Below are positions 56,290 through 64,000 of a stretch of 64,000 nucleotides of DNA, in pieces. The stretch is taken from assembly GCA_023678885.1 (NCBI GenBank), contig CM042996.1, positions 6,878,602 through 6,942,601 of the forward strand. The letters are read 5' to 3'. Position 1 is the first letter of the stretch. Every line of letters begins with the position of its first letter. The stretch comes from Pogostemon cablin. Taxonomy: Eukaryota > Streptophyta > Magnoliopsida > Lamiales > Lamiaceae. The notes under the pieces were generated by a model that had not been told where the DNA came from, ran no database searches, and was given only the letters and a program-made list of their open reading frames with translations. The translations under genes were made by a program, and so were the position numbers.

Positions 56290-57085
56290 ACGGTTTTTCT
56301 ATCAGGGAAAAGCCGGTTTGGACAGGTCAAAATCAGAAAAATCGGTTGACCCGTTCAAAGCTGAAAACAGTCGATTTTTTTTTAAATCATTGAACAGAAT
56401 TTCTCAGTATATATAACTTTCATTCCGCCATAACGGAATTCCTTAAAAAATGGAACAAAACATATGAATAGTAATTAAATAACCTATAGGCAGAGTTGGA
56501 ATGTAGAAGCAAGCCGACGAAGAGGGGTGATGACAGCAAAAATCCATTTTTTTTTTTTTTGTGTTAAAGTCGAAAACAGAGAAGCGGAGGAGGAGGAAGA
56601 GATTCTGAGATTTGTGAGGTTTTGAAATGGAAGACAGATTGGGGGATTAATTATATTATATTTTACCTTAAAGGAAACGCAGTATCTGGGAGATTGTGCC
56701 AATTGAATTATGATTTTAAAATAAAACAAAATTCATTTCCTTTTTTATTCTTCACTCTCCCTATTAAAATTATATTTTTTAAATATATTTTATTTTCTAC
56801 CAATAATATTGAAATTTATTAAATATTTAATGATAATTTAATTTTTTAAAAGGTACATTAAAATATTAAATTAAAAATATTCATTAAATAATTTTATTTT
56901 ATTTACATGTTATATAATTTAATATAAAATAATAAAATATTATTAAAAAAAGGAGTTTTTTTGTTTTCCAGTTGAACTGTCGGTCAGACCGGTTCGACCA
57001 GTTGAACCGCCGGTCCGATCGGTTGAATCTCGAACCGTTAAGGCATCCGATTTGATCTCCAGTCCGGTTTTGAAATCACTGAATA
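56290..57085. mobile_element. Decayed DNA transposon with ccggttnaacc words
   Basis: The left part has aagccggtttggac, ggtcaaaatc and ggttgacccgttcaa; the right part has gaccggttcgaccagttgaaccgccggtccg and ccggttttgaaatcactg. Dense subterminal repeats of this kind mark non-autonomous hAT-like elements. No clean terminal repeats or duplication found. Confidence 0.4.
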
Positions 57086-57289
57086 ATGGTATGATAGTTT
57101 TAAAAATTAATAGTATATATAAATAAGAATAATAAAAAAATTAATATAATTAAAAATTAAGAAAAATTTTGGAGACGACACTATCATCAAAATAAAAATT
57201 AATCAATGTATTAATAAAAAAAATTAAATAGAGGGAAGATTAAAATAAATGAAATTTATAATTGAGATTTAAATTTATAAAGGCATACA

Positions 57290-57420
57290 CTCATGTGAGA
57301 CCGTCCCATGTAAGGACTTACGTGAGACGAATAAAAAACAATGACTTCTATAATAAAAGGTAGGTAAAGATTTGAATGAGACAGTCTCACAGATCTCCTT
57401 ATGTGAGACGGATTATCCAT
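57290..57420. repeat. gtgagac inverted-repeat remnant
   Basis: gtgagaccgtccca, ttacgtgagacg, gagacagtctcac and atgtgagacgg lie within 130 bp in mixed orientation, like the ends of a small MITE. No boundaries can be set. Confidence 0.35.
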
Positions 57421-57589
57421 TAACCCAATTAAAAAAATTTAAAGGTCCTGTTTGGTTGTAATAAAAAATTAGTTAATGAAAGGGAATTAATTAGGTTTAA
57501 ATATTTTTAAGCGGCAGAAATGAAAAATTAATTATAAAATAAATTAATTAAGCCTTTGTATATATATATATATAGTTATTTATCCGTCC

Positions 57590-57772
57590 GTTTCTAAGGT
57601 GTCCATTTTACTATTTTTTGCGTCCACTTCAAAGGTATCCATTTTCCATATTTAGTAAAAAAGATGGTCCACCTCTTCCCTCTAATACAACTACTCACTT
57701 TATATATAATAATAATACTCCTTAATCCACGTGCAAAAAGCAAACGGACACCTTAGAACCGGACGGAGGGAG
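57590..57772. mobile_element. Stowaway MITE 7, left end decayed
   Basis: The right end ccggacggagggag is intact with TA following. The left end reads ccgtccgtttctaagg. Internal aaggtgtccatttt is inverted as gacaccttag, and sequence matches MITE 3 (ccttaatccacgtgcaaaaagcaaa). Confidence 0.8.
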
Positions 57773-58042
57773 TATTTAAAATTATAATAATTTAAATTTT
57801 GTTATTCATTTAATTTATTTTTTAATTTAAATATTATAAAATTATAAAAAGTGATCATATGTTATAATTTTTATATGAAAAGTGATATCCAATTGATGAA
57901 AAGTGATAATTGTGTTGTGAATTATTTTATGAGTAATTTATAATATAACTGAAAATTGATAACATATAAAAAATGAGAGATAACATCTTTAATAAAAGAT
58001 AAAAACTAATGTACATGTGTTGTTAAGGTCCAACCGAGTCAA

Positions 58043-58200
58043 ACACAACCCATAACTCAAGATATTTATATGAAATTGAGCCAATGGATTATTTAACTCA
58101 TGCGTTTTCTCTCTCTAACCCACACAACCCATAACTCAAGATATTTATATGAAATTGAGCCAATGGATTATTTAACTCATGCGTTTTCTCTCTCTAACCC
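58043..58200. repeat. Perfect 79-bp tandem duplication
   Basis: Starts at acacaacccataactcaag and repeats exactly with period 79. No differences are visible between copies, so it is either very recent or an assembly artefact. Confidence 0.92.
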
Positions 58201-58299
58201 TTTCCACTAATTTGCTATCTCTAATCTGCTTCATCGCCTCTTTTTTCCTCCGCTGCTCTTCTCCCTCCTTTTCTCATTCTCTCCGTGATGGACATTTTT

Positions 58300-60060
58300 T
58301 TGCACGCAAAATTAATCTTCAAGTATTAAGGATATCAATTGCAGCTTAAGCAAGCGACCAAGTTAAATATCGAACCCAAAAGACGGCGTATTATCAATTT
58401 AATTATTATCTAAATTAATTAAGACAAGGCAATAAAGTTTCAAGGATTATTATCTAATTAATTAAAATACTAAAGTTAAATAATAATTAAAATAAAATAA
58501 GCACTAGAAAATACGAAAGTGAATCAAGAATCGAGAATAGGTAGCCCTATAGTAATCCGGTTTCACTCATTAATTTTCCTTTCGTGTATTAATATCCGAC
58601 TCTACCTTGTGAAATATGGACGTATCATTAAGTCATGCAAATCTACTATATAGAAACAAGTAAATATGTGTGTAACACATGTGAATAACATGGGAGCAAG
58701 AGATATAATTTCACCTCCATTTATAGGTTCTATCAGTATCAATTATTTTCCCCTAGGATTGGTACTCTAACCCAATATAATCTCCCTTTATAGGTATTAT
58801 AAAGTTAACATCTTTATCCTGCTTATTAACCCAAATTCAATTCAATTAATAAACATTCATGTATGACAATTCTAATGAAGTTTCAGAGTCCCCTCACTAC
58901 GAATCATAACATGAAATCCTATTTAGCAGTGAACGTGCTCAATCAACAATCAAGATATATATTCAGACTCTATATAACATTTGAAGATGCACAAAACGAC
59001 TCTAATATGGATTAAAAATGCATAATCGTATATAAAATAAACCACAGTATTGTTGTACGGAGTATACACACGAAAAATTAATTAATTCATAAAAATCTTC
59101 AAAACCCTAGATCTACCAAAACGATTGTTGCCCATGATGTTATGAAGAACAATCATGGGTGCATGTTGGATAGATCTTACCCATATGTCTGGAAATACAA
59201 GATAAATTATAAAACAAATAAAACCCTAGATGTGGGCGTCGTCGTGTCCTTCTCCGTTTGAAATTCTTCTCTTGGTTCTCCTCTTGATTCAACAAAATGA
59301 ATCTTCACAGTGATTGATGGATGGAAAAAATGGATGGATGTAAAGAATGTGTGGGGGGTGATATCCCCTTGTGGGGTGGTGTAGGATGATTTTCGTTCCA
59401 TTTTCGTGTGATCTGCATCCCCTTTTACACTTGTAAGCTCTCCTTATGGACCTTGATTGGGCTTTTTCATGGAAAATACGAACATACATGCACTGGAGGT
59501 GAAATCCTGACGTTTCGGAGCTGACGTGTCCCAGCTCGACCAAAATGGTCTTGGTCGAGCGGGACAAGCCTTGGTCGAGCTGCATTGCGTAGTCTCATTG
59601 TTTCACGCATAACTTCCACATCTGAACTCCGATTTGAGTGATTCTTGCGCTCATGCAATCCTCTCTTCTTTATCTTTCTATAAATATAAATAAATTATAG
59701 AAGCTCCAATATTTGAAGGGCACGAGTTGTGCAAAGTGGCACAATCGTGCTGAATAGGAACAACTTGCGCGACGTCACCATTTTGATCATAACTTTCTCG
59801 TTTGAACTCCAATTGATATCTTTCTTACGCCAAAACAATCTTCTCTTATGTGGATTTCAAACCATGTATTACACTTAGTTTTGAGCTCCATATGAACACA
59901 TAAAAATTATACTAGTCGGACGTGCGTTTTTCAACATTATTGCTTAAGTTACACCTTTTCTCCAACTTTACACTTTTTATCCTTTTTCCACCTAAAATAC
60001 AATAAAACACCTTAAACCCATCTTTTTCTCACATATATCGAATATAAGATACTTTTGCTA
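58300..60060 (-). repeat. LTR-like block A, minus orientation
   Basis: Non-coding, about 1.75 kb, homologous to 61655-63260 throughout (shared landmarks: agcgaccaagt, aataggtag-cct, caatcaagatat-tattcagactct, ttgtacggagtatacacac, gataaattat). Near the high end is a GC-rich island with ggtcgagc/gctcgacc words (59520-59590). Base composition and layout match Athila/Tat-type LTRs, but no gag or pol is attached. Confidence 0.55.
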
Positions 60061-61654
60061 ATATATAACAACAATTCCCATAAAAAAGGTGTTAAATTGG
60101 ACACTAAAACACGCTTATTTTCACTCTCATCACTCTGCTTCCACCTCTTCGAAGAAGTTGTTTTCCGTCGCTCTTCTGCATCCTTTCATTATCTTTACCT
60201 CTCTATTGCAGTTGCTTCCTCCACCGTGCTTCTCTCTCCTCTCATTCTCTCTGCCTCCGCCTCCACTTCTTCATTGCAGTTGCTTCCTCCGCGGAGCCGA
60301 TTCTCCCTCCTTCTCTCATTCTCTCTACCTTCGCTTCTCTGTTGCAGTTGCGCCAACAGATCTGTGCAGTGGACAACCAATTTGGATCTTTAACTAGGTA
60401 GATCTGGTGGAGAAAACATTTAGATTTGATGGAGATTAAAATAAATAAGTACACTCGTCGAAAAATTATAATGATTTTAATTTTCTAAGTGTATCTTTTA
60501 TATTAAAGAAGTGTATACCTTTTTCTTAATAAATGTATTATTTTTTTAATTTCTATTTTTTTCTTTTTTTTATGGATAATGTTTTACAATTGGTGTTTAA
60601 TAGGTGTATAACTTGTATTTTCTTCTCCTCACTGTTCATCCCCGATATAGTTAAGTAATTTGTATTATGTTAGATTTAGGAATATTGTGAAACAGTCTAT
60701 GAAAAGACAAATGACTGTGCATGCTTATCCTTTGTTGATTAGGATCAGTGTATACATTTCAATTTATTAATAAATGTATATTTTCAATTTATTAGGTAGA
60801 ACAAACAGAACACACAAGTAATAAAGAAAAAAAGTACACAATGAGTATGAAAACTTATACACTGAATTACTAAAACTTATATAGTTGGTCATTTAACGGA
60901 GATAATTTACATTTCTTAAGTTTTCCTTTCCTAAAATCATTTAAGTCTTCATCATGACAATCATTCTTCATTACAAAGATAAATTTGCATTTAAAAGATA
61001 AATTGAATTCTCAAATCGAATAATTTCAATTAAAAGTTCTCATATATCAAATTCCACCTATACATTTATTAAGAAAAACATATACATTATTGAACTAAAT
61101 CTAATACAGTATAACAATTACATAATTGAATATTGTCATATTCTATCACAATCCATGCCCAAAATAAACGCCCCAGCCGGTTCCTCCATACAAATAGCAA
61201 CCTTGATTCTTCCACGGGTTCTTCCACCCCACAATCAATTGTAGAACCTAATCCACAATTCAGCTCTTAATTCTAATACTTCAATTTACCACCCAACATT
61301 TATAATTGATCTCGATACAAAATTTTAAAATATACAGATTGAAATATATATTCAATTGATATATAGCTGAACGAGTGAGAGGAGACAGAGAACATAATGA
61401 TATGTGGATACAATGTGGAGTGAGGGAGAAGACAGCGGATGAAGCGAGGCCGGCGGAGTGAGGGAGAAGACGGCGGACGAGTGAGGCAAAGGGTGAGAGA
61501 TATAAGAAACCTATGATCTAGCGGAGTGAGGGAGGAGACAGCGGACGAGTGAGGCAAAGGGTGAGAGATATGAGAAACCTAAGATCTAGCGGAGTGATGG
61601 AGGAGACGATGGATGGAGCTAGGCAACAGCGCAGAAGGTGGAGTGATGAAAGTT
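60061..61654. other. Interval between the two LTR-like blocks
   Basis: No recognisable gene. 60110-60380 is a pyrimidine-rich stretch with a repeated word ttgcagttgcttcctcc (three diverged copies), which creates low-complexity open frames. 60430-61110 has taagtgtat/ataaatgtata words in both orientations. Confidence 0.4.
61416..61610. repeat. 68-bp tandem repeat
   Basis: The word gcggagtgaggga-gaga starts units at 61453, 61521 and 61589, with a 35-bp partial unit at 61416. Units contain cggacgagtgaggcaaaggg and gagagatat-agaaacct. Confidence 0.85.
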
Positions 61655-63260
61655 TTCTCAACACACAATATCAATCCCAAAGTGTGAAGGATGCTACTGT
61701 AGCTTTGATTAGCGACCAAGTATTTATCGAAATCAAAAGACGTATTATTATCAATTTAATTATAATCTAACTTATTATGACTAGAACGACAATATAGTTG
61801 TGATGGTTAAGTAACCAATAAACAAATAATTAAAAGTACAATTAAAATAAACAAGCAGTAGAGATTAAACGAAAGTGAATAAGTGAGAAATAGGTAGTCC
61901 TTCGGGCAATCCAGTTTTACTCATTAACTTCCCTTCTGTGTATCAATGTCCGACTCTGCCTTGTGGAGTATGGACGCATCACTAAACCATGCAAATCTAC
62001 TCTATAGACACAAGTAAATAAGCATGTGACACATGTGAATATCCTTAGAGCAAGAGATATAATTCAATCCCCTTTCTAGGTACTATCAGTATCAATTATT
62101 TCCCGTGCACTAAGTACTCTAACCCGATATGATCTCCCTTTTAGATACTATGAAGTTATTCTCTTTATCCTACTCATTAACCCGAATCATATTCAATTAA
62201 CATGTATTTATATAAAATAGTACTAATAGACTACGAAGTTTACTCACTTAGAATCATAACATGAAATCCTGTTCAGCAGTGAACGCACTTAATCAACAAT
62301 CAAGATATGTATTCAGACTCTACATAACAATTAATGATGCACAAAATATCTCTGAGTATGAATTAAAAACGCATAGTCTTTTATAAAATAAACCACAAGT
62401 AGTGTTGTACGGAGTATACACACGGAAGTTCAATTAACTTATAAAACCTTCATAAATCCTATAACTACCAGAGCGGTTCTAGCCCATGATTGATCGAAGA
62501 AAAATCATGGTGGTTGGATAGATCTTACCCATAGTCTTGAAAATTATAAGATAAATTAAGATACGAAGTAAACCCTAGATGCGGGTGTCGTCGCGTCTCT
62601 CTCTATCATGAATCTTCACTTGGCTCTCACTTGATTCGATAGACAAATCTCTCTCCACAGCTCCGTGGATGATGGTAGGGTTTTGAATGTTTTGTAGAAT
62701 GAAGGTGGTGAATGGCTCCCTTTTCCCCTACGTAGGGTCTTCCTTTTATAGCTTTAGCTCTCCTCATGGACTTAGGATGAGCTTTTTGAGCGAAAACACG
62801 TACTGAAAGTGTAAAAATATGGATTTGGGAGTTTCTCGTGTATTGGTTCGACCAAGGCCCCTGGTCGAATCAACCAAGGCCTGGTCGAATTGGCCTATAA
62901 TGAATTGGCAGGCTCCTGGTTCGACTCGAACAACTGTTGAACCAGAAGCTTCGTGCTTGAACCACACCTGCAAATCTTTATGGTTTTGGTTCGACCAACA
63001 CGCTTGGTCAAACCACAGTGTCGTGGTCGAACCACACTTCTGCTATCTTCCTGCACCTGGTTTGCCCATGGGTGCTAGTCGAACCACCCACTCATTTGGT
63101 CGAATCGGGTGCCTACAACACCCCTTCTCAAGTTTCGATCACTTCTATCCCATTTTCCTTCGAAAATCCACTCAAACGACCTTACACGCACCTGATTCGT
63201 GACTTTCCACTACATATCTCGATTTATCTTGACTTAACATCAAATCATACTGTAACAACA
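61655..63260 (-). repeat. LTR-like block B, minus orientation
   Basis: Counterpart of 58300-60060, about 80% alike by eye, in the same orientation. Its GC-rich island (62830-63115) uses ggttcgacc, ctggtcgaa and gtcgaaccac in both orientations. The open frames over that island reflect base composition. Confidence 0.55.
62830..63115. repeat. GC-rich island of inverted ggtcgaac/gttcgacc words
   Basis: More than ten variants of ggttcgacc, tggtcgaac and gtcgaaccac occur in both orientations in under 300 bp, about 150 bp from the presumed LTR start at 63260. Confidence 0.8.
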
Positions 63261-64000
63261 AATTTTGTATTTATTAAATAATAAACACAAAAGAAATTAC
63301 AAAGATAATCCGAGATGGATTGAACTTAAGAATTGAGTAAACTATTTCTAGCTATACTCTAATTCCTCTCTTGAGTTGACTTTCTTAACCTCTTCAACTT
63401 TCGGAGCCGGATCTTCGGATTAAGCTTGTTCGAGCTCGGGATTTTTCTGAAGCTTTAAATATTTTATCCAGAGGCGTCGAGCTTTATTCGGATCAAACAT
63501 TGACTTGAAGTTTTATCGCGAAGAACGTCGTTCAATTTGGTAGAACACCGTTGACTTCACGAATATGGTTGGATGAACTTTATTTGAAGAAACGTTGAAT
63601 CTGTGGGGCTCCGCACCTTTATCCCAGATTGAATGACGTTTCTAGATTGATCTTTGAAGAATAACTTGATCTTCTCAGGGATTTCAAGTTTCTTCAGAGC
63701 TCTTCAGGTTTTCAGGAGTTTTAGAATGAATAGAATGAGGATTGAAGACCCTTATTTATAGGTAGAGAAAACAGCCACTTGTGAGATATTCTCTCATTGA
63801 AAAGATACGTTGGGCTTTTCTCATTTAATTAAGCCTGCTGGATTGGATACGAGCCTATTTAATTTAATTAGGCATGCTGGATTTGAAGCCTATTTAATTT
63901 AATTAGGCCAGCGAGATTTGATTTGGGCCTATTTAAGGATCTGATTTGCTTGACTTATTGACCTGAGTCAGGCCCACTTGACTTGGATTGAGCCCATTTG
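63261..64000. other. LTR-like or leader DNA with aggc-type repeats, cut by window end
   Basis: No coding sequence. A repeat of about 45 bp lies at 63818-63945, with agcctatttaatttaattaggc and ctggatttga words; its core, gcctatttaatttaattaggc, is itself palindromic. The region could be part of a retrotransposon LTR continuing past 64000. Confidence 0.4.

Noticed and set aside
60055..60397. Leucine/serine-rich frames that look like signal or membrane sequence
   Set aside because: They come from a pyrimidine-rich low-complexity stretch, and two frames look equally hydrophobic.
62764..63202. 127-codon frame rich in Trp, Ser and Asn with repeats
   Set aside because: It is the translation of the ggtcgaacc word island, and the opposite strand is equally open.

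Overview
This is repeat-rich nuclear DNA from a flowering plant, probably a eudicot. It is AT-rich and filled by several generations of transposable elements. I recognise no intact host gene. Every protein-like stretch belongs to a mobile element: Ty1/copia, Ty3/gypsy Athila, Ty3/gypsy Tekay/Del chromovirus, or Helitron. The sequence alone does not name the species.

Layout. 1-1250 is the 3' part of a decayed copia pol on the + strand. A strong inverted repeat and LTR-like DNA follow it, then a degenerate A/T-rich tandem array (about 3150-3850). From about 4.4 to 25.2 kb lies an old Athila-type element on the - strand: 5' LTR 23487-25194, tRNA-Asp-type primer site, gag, protease, a deletion of most of reverse transcriptase, RNase H, integrase and a terminal ORF1/env-like gene. 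No 3' LTR for it is recognised. Its RNase H is split by a complete, young Tekay-type chromovirus (10195-19941, also - strand), flanked by the 5-bp duplication ttgat. The two 2.3-kb LTRs of this inner element are nearly identical, and its primer binding site (tRNA-iMet type), polypurine tract, gag, protease, RT, RNase H, integrase and chromodomain are all recognisable.

The most interesting observation is at the gag/pol junction of the inner element. A 141-nt stretch (15932-16072) looks like a GT-AG intron with a good donor, branch point and acceptor. Unspliced RNA stops just inside it and would give Gag only. Removing it joins gag to protease in one frame at the spacing expected for this lineage. 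Splicing could therefore set the Gag to Gag-Pol ratio.

25.2-36 kb is non-coding: a Helitron 3' end, hAT-like elements, Stowaway MITEs (one carrying an insertion with an 18-bp duplication typical of LINE/SINE retroposition), microsatellites and short tandem arrays. 36.6-48.8 kb is a decayed autonomous Helitron on the + strand: an RPA-like gene with recognisable introns, a repeat-filled spacer, and the Rep (HUH)/PIF1-helicase gene, ending in a hairpin plus TTAG. 48.8-64 kb holds LTR fragments, more Stowaway copies, a 78-bp minisatellite and two related LTR-like blocks at about 58.3-60.1 and 61.7-63.3 kb. Several unrelated LTRs share a design: a GC-rich island made of inverted copies of one short word, lying roughly 150-250 bp inside the LTR start, with a different word in each.
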